From the NCBI RefSeq assembly GCF_000812945.1, contig NZ_JSYM01000005.1:62001-126000 (forward strand): 64,000 bases of DNA, in the 5' to 3' direction. The DNA comes from Flavobacterium sp. AED. Lineage in GTDB: Bacteria; Bacteroidota; Bacteroidia; Flavobacteriales; Flavobacteriaceae. Shown one piece after another: positions 15,803 through 25,198 of this stretch (the stretch's first letter is position 1; the number at the start of each line of letters is the position of its first letter). The position numbers were made by a program, and so were the translations under genes. The notes under the pieces were generated by a model. The model saw only the letters and a list, made by a program, of their open reading frames with translations. It ran no database searches and was not told the origin of the DNA.

Positions 15803-17404
15803 TTATAAACTCATTTTGTTTTTAAGAATTTCAGAAATATCTTTTTCCCGTATCTTAATGTCATCCAAAATCCAATTCATTTCAGGGTCATTTTCTTTTA
15901 TACGGTCTTCAATTGTAGGAATTATTTCCATGTCAGGAAATATGCCACGCCCTTCTAAAGTTGTTTTGAAAGGAGCAGCAATATACATTAATCCAATACG
16001 GATTTGGATGTCAGTATTTGGTAATTTTACTCTGGGCATAAAACCAGCAACAGTCCCGTTAAATGCGCCACCTGTTTCTTCACCTACAAAATAAGCTCTT
16101 TTGGAGCCTTTCAAATTTGAAGAAATAATGCTTGAAGCCGAAAAACTTCTCCCATTTATAAGAACATAAATTTTTCCTTTGAAAGCCTTTTTATTCACTT
16201 TATGCGGAGTAGTTTGGGTTGCATAGTAATTTTTACCGTTTTGGTTTTTATGAACAGTCAACAGTAAATAAGTATATATTATTGGAGAAAAAATCGTTTT
16301 TAAAGCTTTAAACCCAAAAGAACCTCCATTAAAGTAGGCTCCTTTGAACAAGCTTGATTTTGAAACTACTTCAGATTTATCTAAAAACACAAAAGTAGAG
16401 TCTGCTAGATAAGAATATAAATCGGCAATTTCAGTTACTCGTCCGCCTCCATTATTTCTCAAATCGATAATAAGTGTTTTTGACTGATACGCTGCAATTT
16501 TACTAAAGCTTTTTTTGTAAAAAGTTTTATAATCGCCAATTTTGAAACTTCTAATTTTCATTACAGCTACACTACTGTCTTTTTCTAAAAAATGTAAGTT
16601 CCGATTATAATTTTTTTCAACGGAATAATACCCATTAACCCTTTTCTTTTTTCTGATTTCTTTGGATTTGGTTTTATCTTTCAGCGCTAGCTTTTTTTGA
16701 ATTTTTTTGAGATGCTCCCCAATAGTATCTTCCGCTTTTCGTTTGATTGTAATCGTTTTTAGGCTGTCGTTATATTTGAAATCAAATTTTAGACTATCCT
16801 GAATTCCATTTTCATTAGAGAAAAATGTAGAAAAACGTTTGCCTGAAAAATTAGTTTTGTAAGTGGTATTATAACCGTCGGAACTATAATAATGATTGTA
16901 TTCTGTAATTAAATCATTTGGTTTTGTCCCATTTACAGCAACAACTTCTGTACCTGGCTGTATGGTTTTGTCGTAGGATTTATTTTTGGTAATATATAAT
17001 TTTCCATTAAAAAGGTCGAAATCAAATTGCGAAAAGGGACCCGTTCCTCTTTTAATTAGTGCTTTGGTTTCTTTCTTTGTCATTAATTTTGTTGGTGGAT
17101 AAACTACCAAATGTCCTTGTCGCACCGCAGCTACCACAGAACTTATTTTTTTGTAAAACTCAAATTTTGTTATTGGTTTTGTAAGGGTGGCTTTTAGACT
17201 GTCGAATTTATAATCTAAAGCTTCCTTACTGATATACCAGTATAAATTGGGGTGTAATTCCTGTAATTTTCGATAGGTAAAATCAACATCCGATTTTAAT
17301 TTCTCTTCAGCTATCAAATCATTCAAATGCTTATTGTGCTTTTTTAAAGAGTCACATTGAACAAAGAATAACATTATAAAGCCGAATAGAACTATTTTTC
17401 TCAT
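15803..17404 (-). CDS. S41-family peptidase-like lipoprotein
   Basis: The 533-residue protein starts with a lipoprotein signal (MLFFVQC, acylated Cys at about 17). A PDZ-like region lies near 140-200 (IQPGTEVVAVNGTKPNDLI). The S41 catalytic core has TLIIDLRNNGGGRVTEI near 307-323, then NGRSFSASSIISSNLKGS near 409-426, which carries the expected serine. The lysine used by Prc-type proteases 25 residues on is absent: the corresponding stretch reads VGEETGGAFNG. This is common in IRBP- or tricorn-like S41 proteins, which use other residues. Substrate is unknown. It lies 71 bases downstream of the carboxylase gene on the same strand and may be co-transcribed with it. Confidence 0.82.
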   Translation of the reverse strand: MRKIVLFGFIMLFFVQCDSLKKHNKHLNDLIAEEKLKSDVDFTYRKLQELHPNLYWYISKEALDYKFDSLKATLTKPITKFEFYKKISSVVAAVRQGHLVVYPPTKLMTKKETKALIKRGTGPFSQFDFDLFNGKLYITKNKSYDKTIQPGTEVVAVNGTKPNDLITEYNHYYSSDGYNTTYKTNFSGKRFSTFFSNENGIQDSLKFDFKYNDSLKTITIKRKAEDTIGEHLKKIQKKLALKDKTKSKEIRKKKRVNGYYSVEKNYNRNLHFLEKDSSVAVMKIRSFKIGDYKTFYKKSFSKIAAYQSKTLIIDLRNNGGGRVTEIADLYSYLADSTFVFLDKSEVVSKSSLFKGAYFNGGSFGFKALKTIFSPIIYTYLLLTVHKNQNGKNYYATQTTPHKVNKKAFKGKIYVLINGRSFSASSIISSNLKGSKRAYFVGEETGGAFNGTVAGFMPRVKLPNTDIQIRIGLMYIAAPFKTTLEGRGIFPDMEIIPTIEDRIKENDPEMNWILDDIKIREKDISEILKNKMSL

Positions 17405-17475
17405 GTTTTAATTACCTAAGTTTTTCCTCAACACTGAAGACTACAATCTAAATTCTGAAATCTGTCATTTGAGAT

Positions 17476-19104
17476 TTAAACCTGTATAACACCTAAATTA
17501 AATTTCTTTTCAATAGGCGAGTGGTTAGCAGCTTCAATACCCATAGAAATCCAGGTTCTGGTATCTATTGGATCAATTATGGCATCAGTCCATAATCTGG
17601 AGGCCGCATAATATGGTGAAACCTGTTCGTCATATCGCGCTTTTATTTTGTCAAAAAGTTCCTTCTCTTTCGTTTCATCTACCACTTCTCCTTTTGCTTT
17701 AAGTGAAGAAGCTTCAATTTGGGCTAATACTTTTGCTGCTTGTGTTCCTCCCATAACGGCTAATTCCGCACTTGGCCAAGCAAAAATTAATCTTGGGTCA
17801 TACGCTTTTCCACACATGGCATAATTTCCGGCACCATAAGAGTTTCCTACAATAACAGTAAATTTTGGAACAACTGAATTACTCACGGCGTTTACCATTT
17901 TAGCACCATCTTTTATAATTCCACCATGTTCTGATTTAGATCCTACCATAAAACCAGTAACATCTTGAACAAATACCAAAGGAATTTTCTTTTGGTTGCA
18001 ATTAGCGATAAATCGGGTGGCTTTGTCAGCACTATCGGAATAGATAACGCCTCCAAACTGCATTTCACCGTTCTTAGTTTTTACTACTTTTCGTTGATTG
18101 GCAACAATTCCCACTGCCCAGCCGTCAATTCGTGCATATCCAGTAATAATAGTTTGTCCATAGCCGTCTTTGTAGGCTTCAAACTCAGAATTATCAACCA
18201 AACGATTGATGATTTCCATCATGTCATATTGTTCATTTCGAGCTTTTGGCAAAATGCCATAAATTTCATTTTCGTCTAAAGCTGGTTTTTCCGATTTGAT
18301 TCTGCTGTAACCAGCCTTATCGAAATCACCTATTTTGTCCACTATATTTTTTATTTTGTCTAATGCGTCTTTGTCGTCTTTGGCTTTATAATCCGTCACA
18401 CCGGAAATCTCACAATGCGTGGTTGCTCCGCCCAATGTTTCGTTATCAATGCTTTCGCCAATGGCAGCTTTCACCAAATAACTTCCCGCCAGGAAAATAC
18501 TTCCCGTTTTTTCAACAATTAAAGCTTCATCGCTCATAATTGGTAAATAGGCACCACCAGCAACACAACTTCCCATGACGGCAGCTATTTGGGTGATTCC
18601 CATGCTGCTCATTTGAGCATTATTTCTAAAAATCCGACCAAAATGTTCTTTGTCCGGGAAAATTTCATCTTGCAAAGGCAAATAAACGCCTGCACTATCT
18701 ACTAAATAAATGATTGGCAACCTATTTTCCATCGCAATTTCCTGCGCACGAAGATTTTTCTTTGCAGTAATAGGAAACCAAGCGCCCGCTTTCACGGTAG
18801 CATCATTTGCCACAACAATACATTGCTTTCCTTTGATATACCCAATTTTAACCACAACGCCACCCGAAGGGCATCCGCCATGTTCTACATACATTCCTTC
18901 ACCAACAAAGGCTCCAATTTCTATGCTTTTAGCTTTGGCGTCAAGCAAATAATCGATGCGTTCTCTAGCTGTCATTTTGCCTTCGCCGTGTAGTTTTTGG
19001 ATGCGTTTTTCACCACCACCCAATTTCACCAGACTCAATTTTTGTCGCAATGCCGAAAGTAAAAGTTTATTGTGGTCTTCGTTTTTGTTGAAGTTCAAAT
19101 CCAT
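17476..19104 (-). CDS. Acyl-CoA carboxylase beta subunit (methylcrotonoyl-CoA carboxylase type)
   Basis: The 542-residue carboxyltransferase has the two-domain crotonase-like fold. Motifs include GEGKMTARERIDYLLD near 41-56, DSAGVYLPLQDEIFPDKEHF near 136-155, GSCVAGGAYLPIMSDE near 174-189 and GNSYGAGNYAMCGKAYDPR near 422-440. The EIFPDKEHFGRIF segment is typical of the methylcrotonoyl-CoA carboxylase subunit (leucine breakdown), although propionyl- or geranyl-CoA activity is possible. A biotin-carboxylase/BCCP alpha subunit is needed and is not within the window, so the subunits must be encoded apart. It is cytosolic. Confidence 0.85.
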   Translation of the reverse strand: MDLNFNKNEDHNKLLLSALRQKLSLVKLGGGEKRIQKLHGEGKMTARERIDYLLDAKAKSIEIGAFVGEGMYVEHGGCPSGGVVVKIGYIKGKQCIVVANDATVKAGAWFPITAKKNLRAQEIAMENRLPIIYLVDSAGVYLPLQDEIFPDKEHFGRIFRNNAQMSSMGITQIAAVMGSCVAGGAYLPIMSDEALIVEKTGSIFLAGSYLVKAAIGESIDNETLGGATTHCEISGVTDYKAKDDKDALDKIKNIVDKIGDFDKAGYSRIKSEKPALDENEIYGILPKARNEQYDMMEIINRLVDNSEFEAYKDGYGQTIITGYARIDGWAVGIVANQRKVVKTKNGEMQFGGVIYSDSADKATRFIANCNQKKIPLVFVQDVTGFMVGSKSEHGGIIKDGAKMVNAVSNSVVPKFTVIVGNSYGAGNYAMCGKAYDPRLIFAWPSAELAVMGGTQAAKVLAQIEASSLKAKGEVVDETKEKELFDKIKARYDEQVSPYYAASRLWTDAIIDPIDTRTWISMGIEAANHSPIEKKFNLGVIQV

Positions 19105-19214
19105 GATGCAATAATGTTAAAAATAGTTTGGGCTAAAATACAAAATCCAATGAAATAAAATTTATTATTTTATGGGTATAGAAAGTAAATCGGATGTAAT
19201 TTTGGTATAAAAAC

Positions 19215-19244
19215 AAAAAAACAGAAGTTACCTCCTGTTTTTTT
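19215..19244 (-). terminator. Terminator of lpxD
   Basis: AAAAAAACAG (19215-19224) and CTGTTTTTTT (19235-19244) pair, with a further AG/CT pair inside around one mismatch. On the minus strand it is followed by a T-tract. It lies 22 bases after the lpxD stop. Confidence 0.75.
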
Positions 19245-19266
19245 ATGAATTTAATAAAAAAAATAA

Positions 19267-20268
19267 TTATTTGCTTTTGGATTCATTTACGAGTCTTTTC
19301 AAAATAGCCCATTGTTTTAATGCATCACGAGCTTCAACAGCAGGATAACCTAACATGGTTTTCCCTGCAGGAATATCTCCTGTAACACCAGAACCAGCAC
19401 CTACAATGGCACCATCGCCTATGGTTGTGTGGTCTTTTATAGAAGCGCTTCCGCCAATAATGACTCCGTTTCCTAGCGTTACTGAACCTGCCAACCCGCT
19501 ATTTCCGGCCATGATACAAAAACGGCCTAATTTACTGTTATGTCCAATTTGGACTAAATTATCAATTTTACAGCCATCACCTAAAACGGTAGAACTGAAT
19601 TTTCCTCGGTCAACACATGTATTGGCGCCAATTTCAACACTATTTCCTATAATCACATTTCCAATTTGTGGGATTTTTACCAAACCTCTTTCGGGATCAG
19701 GGCGAAAACCAAAACCATCTGCTCCAATTGTCGCATTGGGATGTATAATACAATCATTTCCGATGTGACAACGCTCTCGGATTACAGCTCCAGACCAGAT
19801 TACAGTATTTTTTCCTACGGTACATTCATCCAAAATAGTAACATTTGGATATAGTGTTGTATTGTCTCCAAGCACAACTTTAGGGCCTATATAACAACCG
19901 GCACCAATTCTAACACCATTACAAATAATCGCGGTTTGATCTATAACGGCAGTGGGATGAATATCAATATTAAATAATGGAGTTGGAGGTGCAAAAAGAG
20001 CTAAAACTTGCGACATGGCTAAATCAGCATTTTTTACCTTAATGAAAGCTCTGTTTTCTCCTGGTTCTATTGAAATATCCTCATTTACAACCGCAACACA
20101 AGCTTTAGAAGTTACCCAAAATTTTTCGTATTTTTTGTTTCCAATAAAAGAAATTTCAGATTCATTAGCTGCTTCAAGTTGTTCAGGAGCTGTGATATTT
20201 TGGATAGTGCTTCCCACAATAACTCCTTTTAAAATTTCATTTATTTCTTGGATGGAATAGGATTTCAT
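19267..20268 (-). CDS. lpxD: UDP-3-O-acylglucosamine N-acyltransferase
   Basis: The 333-residue protein has the N-terminal uridine-binding domain (1-100) and then a left-handed beta-helix of hexapeptide repeats (about 105-300). The characteristic block GADGFGFRPDPERGLVKIPQ is at about 180-199, and the catalytic histidine is in QIGHNSKLG near 239-247. The C-terminus is helical. It adds the second 3-hydroxyacyl chain in lipid A synthesis on the cytosolic membrane face. It stands alone rather than in an lpxD-lpxC-lpxA cluster, which suggests either dispersed lipid A genes or an additional LpxD copy. Outer-membrane phospholipase A is divergently encoded next to it. Confidence 0.92.
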   Translation of the reverse strand: MKSYSIQEINEILKGVIVGSTIQNITAPEQLEAANESEISFIGNKKYEKFWVTSKACVAVVNEDISIEPGENRAFIKVKNADLAMSQVLALFAPPTPLFNIDIHPTAVIDQTAIICNGVRIGAGCYIGPKVVLGDNTTLYPNVTILDECTVGKNTVIWSGAVIRERCHIGNDCIIHPNATIGADGFGFRPDPERGLVKIPQIGNVIIGNSVEIGANTCVDRGKFSSTVLGDGCKIDNLVQIGHNSKLGRFCIMAGNSGLAGSVTLGNGVIIGGSASIKDHTTIGDGAIVGAGSGVTGDIPAGKTMLGYPAVEARDALKQWAILKRLVNESKSK

Positions 20269-20453
20269 TAAGTGTAGATTGGATTTGGTTTTGTTATAGT
20301 CGTCAAATAAAACAAATTGAGATTATAATTCCTAATATTTCGGGATTCTTTAACAGGATTAAAAGTGGGATTTATATAACTAAAATATTTAAATGTATAA
20401 CTGAAAGCTGTAATAAACAGCTAGTTTTACTAGCTAATGTACTTTTATATATT

Positions 20454-21365
20454 ATGAAATTAATTTCAATAAAATTATTAATTCTTACTTTTTTCTGTTC
20501 TTATTTTTCTGGAAATGCGCAGATTCAGGCTTTGTTTAACAATAAAACACAACTTCGAAATCTAACGGAACGTTGGGAATTAGATACGACTTCCGTAAGA
20601 GGGACATTTTTAGTCACTCCATATAAGCCCATGTATGTTTTACCTGTTCGCTGGTCAAATAATCCAAATGAACAACCTCATTCAGGAAATATCGATCCTG
20701 ATTATATTGCACCTCCTGGGGTTGATTACAATAATATTGAAGCTAAATTTCAATTGAGTTTTAAGACTAAAGTTTTGCAGGGTATTTTTTGGGGACGCGG
20801 TGATTTATGGGTTGCTTATACACAAATATCGCATTGGCAAATTTATAATAATAACCTTTCACGACCCTTTAGAGAAGTTAATTACGAACCGGAATTGATT
20901 TTGAATATTCCCGTAAATTTTAAAATTTTTGGTTTTAAAGCCCGAATGGTTGGTGTCGCATTCAACCATGAGTCCAATGGGAAAAGTGATCCCTTCTCCA
21001 GAAGTTGGAATAGGGTTATTTTTCATGCAGGATTTGAACGTAATAATTGGACTGTTTATGTTAGACCTTGGTTACGAATGCCTGCTGCAAAAGATGATAA
21101 TCCGGATATTTCTGAATATGTAGGTCGGGGAGATTTGAATGTCATTTATGCTAAAAACGGGAATATATTTTCGTTTATTGGTAGTCATAATTTAAATTTT
21201 GGTTCAAAAGCAAGGGGTAATTCCTCTTTTTCCTGGTCGTATCCCATCAAAAATAATTTGAAAGGGTATTTGTTAGTTTCTCATGGTTATGGTGAAACAC
21301 TAATCGATTATAATAATCTGCAAACTACTGTTGGCGTTGGGGTTTCATTGATAGAATGGTTGTAG
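20454..21365 (+). CDS. pldA: Outer-membrane phospholipase A
   Basis: The 303-residue protein has a signal peptide (1-23, cleaved after GNAQ) and belongs to the OMPLA family (PF02253). The active site is intact: H172 and S174 in NHESNGKS and N186 in SRSWNR, with the same 14-residue spacing as His142 and Asn156 of E. coli PldA. It hydrolyses phospholipids in the outer leaflet of the outer membrane, usually after envelope damage. Length is normal. The divergently transcribed neighbour is lpxD, so two lipid-envelope genes share the 185-base gap. A weak -7-like element, TACTTTTA, lies just before the start. Confidence 0.9.
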   Translation: MKLISIKLLILTFFCSYFSGNAQIQALFNNKTQLRNLTERWELDTTSVRGTFLVTPYKPMYVLPVRWSNNPNEQPHSGNIDPDYIAPPGVDYNNIEAKFQLSFKTKVLQGIFWGRGDLWVAYTQISHWQIYNNNLSRPFREVNYEPELILNIPVNFKIFGFKARMVGVAFNHESNGKSDPFSRSWNRVIFHAGFERNNWTVYVRPWLRMPAAKDDNPDISEYVGRGDLNVIYAKNGNIFSFIGSHNLNFGSKARGNSSFSWSYPIKNNLKGYLLVSHGYGETLIDYNNLQTTVGVGVSLIEWL

Positions 21366-21507
21366 ATTTTAGAATTTACACATTCAAAAAACGGGACTCA
21401 AATAGGGTTAACGATAAATTTGTTATGTTTGTAAGTGAGAGTAAAATATAGTTTAGAGTGTCACAGAACTTTCCTTACTGACTATTAAATAATATACCCA
21501 CAATAAA

Positions 21508-22224
21508 ATGAATTTTTCAAACCGTTTCTTGTTTTTGGCTGCAGTATTATTTTTTGGTATTAACCTGCAGGCTCAAACAAATAACACTACAATCAAAAAT
21601 GCATTATTAATTGCTGCCCATAATAAAAGTAAGTTAGAAAATAGCGGACAATTGTTGGTGGTTTACAATTATCAATCAGAAAGTCATACTGCTTTTTTTG
21701 TCGCCTTAGAAAAAAAAGATAATCGTTGGATTGTAAAACAGGAGCCTGTAAAAGTGGGTATTGGTAAAAATGGTTTTGCAATGCCACTGAATAAACGCGA
21801 AGGCGATGGCAAGTCTCCAACAGGAATATTTCGTTTAGGAAAATTATATACCTATGAAAAACAACTAAACACACTATTGGAAAACCAACAAATCACTGCG
21901 GATGATAAATGGATAGATGATCCAAATTCGGATGACTACAATACATATGTGAAAGGCACTACGAATGCAAAATCGTATGAAAATTTATTATTAAAGAATG
22001 ATGCGTACAAGTATTGTATGGTTATAGAATACAATATGAACCCAATTATAAAAGGAAAAGGGAGTGCTATATTTTTTCATTTGGCTGTCAAAAAATCTTC
22101 TTTTACCGCTGGTTGTGTTGCTATTGATGAAGAAAATATGAAACTGTTAGTAAATTGGCTAGATTCTAAACGAAACCCAACAATTATTATGGGGAATTTT
22201 AATGTTTTGAAAAGCGGTTTGTGA
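21508..22224 (+). CDS. L,D-transpeptidase (YkuD-like) family protein
   Basis: The 238-residue protein has a signal peptide (1-22, cleaved after LQAQ), then a YkuD-like catalytic domain. GDGKSPTGIFRLG near 94-106 and GSAIFFHLAVKKSSFTAGCVAI near 180-201 give the HxxxxxxxxTxGC arrangement with a Cys nucleophile. These periplasmic enzymes cross-link peptidoglycan stems or attach lipoproteins. Two possible -7 elements (TAAATTTG at 21415, TATGTTTG at 21424) precede it. The terminator at 22269-22315 is shared with the convergent prfB. The basic role is sure, the exact substrate is not. Confidence 0.85.
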   Translation: MNFSNRFLFLAAVLFFGINLQAQTNNTTIKNALLIAAHNKSKLENSGQLLVVYNYQSESHTAFFVALEKKDNRWIVKQEPVKVGIGKNGFAMPLNKREGDGKSPTGIFRLGKLYTYEKQLNTLLENQQITADDKWIDDPNSDDYNTYVKGTTNAKSYENLLLKNDAYKYCMVIEYNMNPIIKGKGSAIFFHLAVKKSSFTAGCVAIDEENMKLLVNWLDSKRNPTIIMGNFNVLKSGL

Positions 22225-22268
22225 ATATTACAACATTAAACGTCTAAAAAAACAAGCTGTTAAAATTA

Positions 22269-22315
22269 AAAAATCCCCTCAGACATTTCGATAAACGAAT
22301 GTAAAGAGGATTTTT
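22269..22315. terminator. Bidirectional terminator between L,D-transpeptidase gene and prfB
   Basis: AAAAATCC at the left pairs with GGATTTTT at the right. Inside is a bulged stem, ACATTTCG against CGAATGT. Both sides have A/T runs. The bulges make the fold weaker than those elsewhere. Confidence 0.65.
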
Positions 22316-22355
22316 GTTATTATTTGGCTTATAATGGCTCACTGAATACTGGAAA

Positions 22356-23454
22356 CTATTCGTCTTCCTTTTGTCCCATCATCATTAAATAGGCTTTCAA
22401 GAATTCATCAATTTCTCCATTCATAACGCCGTCAACATTACTGGTTTCATAACCGGTACGAACATCTTTGACTAATTTATAAGGTTGCATCACATAATTT
22501 CTGATTTGTGAACCCCATTCTATTTTCATTTTCCCAGCTTCGATGTCAGCGCGTTGTGCCTGTTTCTTTTTTAACTCAATTTCGTATAATTGAGATCGTA
22601 ACATTTGCATCGCACGTTGTCTGTTATCTTGTTGCGAACGTGTTTCTGAACATTGTATTTGAATTCCTGTTGGTTTATGAAACAATTGTACTTTGGTTTC
22701 TACCTTATTTACATTTTGTCCTCCCGCACCACTGGATCTTGAAGTTGTAATTTCAATATCTGCAGGATTAATATCAATTTCGATACTGTCATCTACAAGC
22801 GGATAAACATAAACGGAAGCAAATGAAGTGTGACGCTTGGCATTGCTGTCAAAAGGCGAAATTCGAACCAATCGGTGTACGCCGTTTTCTCCTTTTAAAT
22901 AGCCAAAAGAATAATCCCCTTCAAATTCGAGTGTTACGGTTTTAATACCCGCAGATTCTCCTTTTTGGAAATTCAGTTCTTTTATTTTATAACCGTATTT
23001 TTCACCCCACATCATGTACATACGCATGAGCATTTCGGCCCAATCGCAACTTTCAGTTCCACCGGCACCAGCGGTTATTTGCACAACTGCACTCAAAGTA
23101 TCACCTTCGTCCGAAAGCATATTTTTGAATTCAATCGCTTCAATATGATTGGCTGTTAGCGAATATTGTTCTTCTAACTCTTCAGCTGTAAGTTCACCTT
23201 CTTTATAAAAATCATAGGCCAATTGCAACTCGTCAGTCATTTCGATAGCTTTGTTGTAATCTTCAATCCACTTTTTCTTGTTTCTAAGGTTTTTTACAAT
23301 GACTTCAGCTTCTTTTGCATTGTTCCAAAAGTCTGGAGCAAAAGTTTTCTCTTCTTCGTTTGAGATTTCAATTAGTTTGGCATCAACGTCAAAGATACCT
23401 CCTCAACGCACCAAGGCGCTCCACAATACCCTTTATTTGTTCGGTAGTTGTCAT
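22356..23454 (-). CDS. prfB: Peptide chain release factor 2, with programmed +1 frameshift
   Basis: The gene starts at the ATG at 23454, reads 21 codons to CTT, and meets an in-frame TGA at 23391-23389. The context is AGGAGG (23403-23398), TAT, CTT, TGAC, the classic RF2 autoregulatory site. A +1 shift drops one base, so translation continues at GAC (23390) to the stop at 22356. Joined this gives 365 residues, the normal RF2 length. SPF, the stop-codon recognition tripeptide, is near residue 200 and GGQ, the peptidyl-hydrolysis motif, is at 244-246. RF2 reads UGA and UAA; when it is scarce the ribosome pauses at TGA and shifts, raising RF2 output. Confidence 0.97.
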
Positions 23455-23544
23455 AAATTATATTAAATTAAATAGGTCGGTTTTCCAATATTTATAAAAA
23501 ATGCCGTTATATTATTCATTTAGATTAGTTTTAACTGAACTAGC

Positions 23545-23575
23545 TTGAATTAACAAACGGTATTATGTAATTTTG
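23545..23575 (+). promoter_or_regulatory. Bacteroidota promoter of the threonine aldolase gene
   Basis: TTG at 23545-23547, 20 bases, then TAATTTTG at 23568-23575. This fits the consensus and predicts an mRNA start near 23581, with a 5' leader of about 65 bases. Confidence 0.75.
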
Positions 23576-23645
23576 TGGCACAAAAATAGAAAAATTTTAC
23601 GAAGGGACAATTCGAGAATTGTCTGTACTGAAAATAAAAATATAT

Positions 23646-24668
23646 ATGGAAATAAATTTAGTTAGCGATACGATTACCAAACCTTCTCGCGAAATGTTAG
23701 TGCATATGTTGAATGCCAAAGTAGGTGATGACGTATACAAACAAGACCCGACTGTTATTGAACTGGAAGCTAAAGTTGCCGAAATGTTCGGGATGGAAGC
23801 AGGGCTTTTTTTTCCATCAGGAACTATGGCAAACCAAACGGCGATAAAATTACACACACAACCAGGCGAGCAATTAATTGCTGATAAATATGCGCACGTG
23901 TATCATTACGAAGGCGGTGGCGTTTCTTTTAACAGTGGTGTTTCCTGCTGTTTATTAGATGGAAATCGCGGAATGATAACTGCGGAACAAGTGGCTGGAG
24001 CAATTAATGATCCTGAGTTTTATCACAGTCCTTTAACGAGTTTGGTTTGTGTGGAAAATACAACCAATAAAGGGGGTGGTGCTTGTTATGAATTAGAAGA
24101 TTTGCAAAAAATAAAACAGGTTTGTGATGCCAATAATTTGAAATTTCACATGGATGGCGCCCGAATCTGGAATGCATTGGTAGTCAAAAAGCAAGATCCA
24201 AAAGCATTTGGGAAACTATTCGATACGATTTCGGTTTGTTTGTCCAAAGGTTTGGGAGCTCCAATTGGTTCAGTTTTATTGGGTGATAAAGCGACTATTC
24301 ACAGAGCGTTGCGAATCCGAAAAATACTAGGTGGCGGAATGCGTCAGGTAGGCTATTTGGCGGCAGCCGGAATTTACGCCTTAGATAATAATATTGAGCG
24401 TCTTGCCGAAGACCATAGAAGAGCTAAAGAAATTGCCGAAGTATTAAAAAAGGTAAGTTGGGTAGCTTCAGTAGAGCCTGTTGAGACTAATATCTTGATT
24501 TTTTCATTAGTTCCAAATTGTATTGAAAAGAATTTAATTGAATTATTAAAACAAAAAAATATTTCAATCAGTTCTATGGGACATGGAAAATTGAGAATTG
24601 TAACGCATCTTGATTATCGGGAAGTGATGCATACGTATGTTATGGAAACACTACAAAAATTGGTATAG
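23646..24668 (+). CDS. Threonine aldolase family PLP enzyme
   Basis: The protein has 340 residues from the ATG at 23646. An in-frame TTG at 23619 is less likely, since MEINLVSDTITKPS is the usual start. It has the PLP fold-type I signature LSKGLGAP with the Schiff-base K201, plus LFFPSGTMANQTAI and FHMDGARIWN. It should cleave L-threonine or L-allo-threonine to glycine and acetaldehyde, and may prefer low-specificity substrates. It is cytosolic. It is divergent from prfB and has its own promoter at 23545-23575 and a strong terminator at 24688-24732. Confidence 0.9.
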   Translation: MEINLVSDTITKPSREMLVHMLNAKVGDDVYKQDPTVIELEAKVAEMFGMEAGLFFPSGTMANQTAIKLHTQPGEQLIADKYAHVYHYEGGGVSFNSGVSCCLLDGNRGMITAEQVAGAINDPEFYHSPLTSLVCVENTTNKGGGACYELEDLQKIKQVCDANNLKFHMDGARIWNALVVKKQDPKAFGKLFDTISVCLSKGLGAPIGSVLLGDKATIHRALRIRKILGGGMRQVGYLAAAGIYALDNNIERLAEDHRRAKEIAEVLKKVSWVASVEPVETNILIFSLVPNCIEKNLIELLKQKNISISSMGHGKLRIVTHLDYREVMHTYVMETLQKLV

Positions 24669-24687
24669 TAGTTCAAAAATAATTATT

Positions 24688-24738
24688 TCACGTTTAAGGT
24701 TTTTAGTATTATTAAAAACCTTAAACGTGATTTTTTTT
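24688..24738. terminator. Strong bidirectional terminator
   Basis: An 18-base perfect stem (24688-24705 with 24713-24730, starting TCACGTTTAAGG) with a 7-base loop is followed by nine T residues. It serves the threonine aldolase gene, and its mirror side serves the minus-strand ybaB-type gene whose stop starts at 24738. Confidence 0.9.
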
Positions 24739-25058
24739 TATTTAAAAAGATTGTCCATTCCTGGAATCATTGGCATATCCATTTTGGCAACAGCATCAAG
24801 TTCCGCTTCATTTGTTTTAGTCGCTTTTTCGATCGCTTTATTCAGGACTAAAATCATATAATCTTCCAGTTGTTCTTTGTCCTCTAATAAAGAATCGTCA
24901 ATTGTGATTGATTTTATTTTTCTATTGGCAGTCAAAGTAACTTTCAATAAACCATCAGTACTTTGTTCATCAATAAGAACAGTGTCTAAACGTTTTTTAG
25001 TGTCTTCTATTTTTTGTTGGGTTTCTTTTAGTTTACCCATCATTCCCATTAAATCCAT
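24738..25058 (-). CDS. YbaB/EbfC-family nucleoid-associated protein
   Basis: The 106-residue protein matches the YbaB/EbfC family. It has an N-terminal helix with heptads ([21 protein letters not shown]), then the TADGxxKVTLTxNRKI-type core ([20 protein letters not shown]) and a C-terminal helix. These small dimeric proteins bind DNA and are often found with dnaX and recR, which are not here. It is transcribed alone toward the terminator at 24688-24730. Confidence 0.9.
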   Translation of the reverse strand: MDLMGMMGKLKETQQKIEDTKKRLDTVLIDEQSTDGLLKVTLTANRKIKSITIDDSLLEDKEQLEDYMILVLNKAIEKATKTNEAELDAVAKMDMPMIPGMDNLFK

Positions 25059-25160
25059 TTTGATAAATTTTAAATATTGAACTACGAAATTACTACATTC
25101 AGTGTAATAAGCAATGTTAAATTAGATAGAAAATAGAATCGTTTTAAAATGTGTTTGTGC

Positions 25161-25168
25161 TATTTTTG
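25161..25168 (+). promoter_or_regulatory. Probable -7 element of the oligopeptidase B gene
   Basis: TATTTTTG matches TAnnTTTG 31 bases before the start at 25199. No clear TTG -33 element lies at the right distance. Confidence 0.4.
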
Positions 25169-25198
25169 TAACTTCACTTAAATATAAAAGCGCAAACA

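Noticed and set aside
23619..23645. TTG start of the threonine aldolase gene nine codons upstream of the ATG
   Set aside because: MEINLVSDTITKPS is the usual family start, and the upstream codons add MSVLKIKIY-like text without homology.
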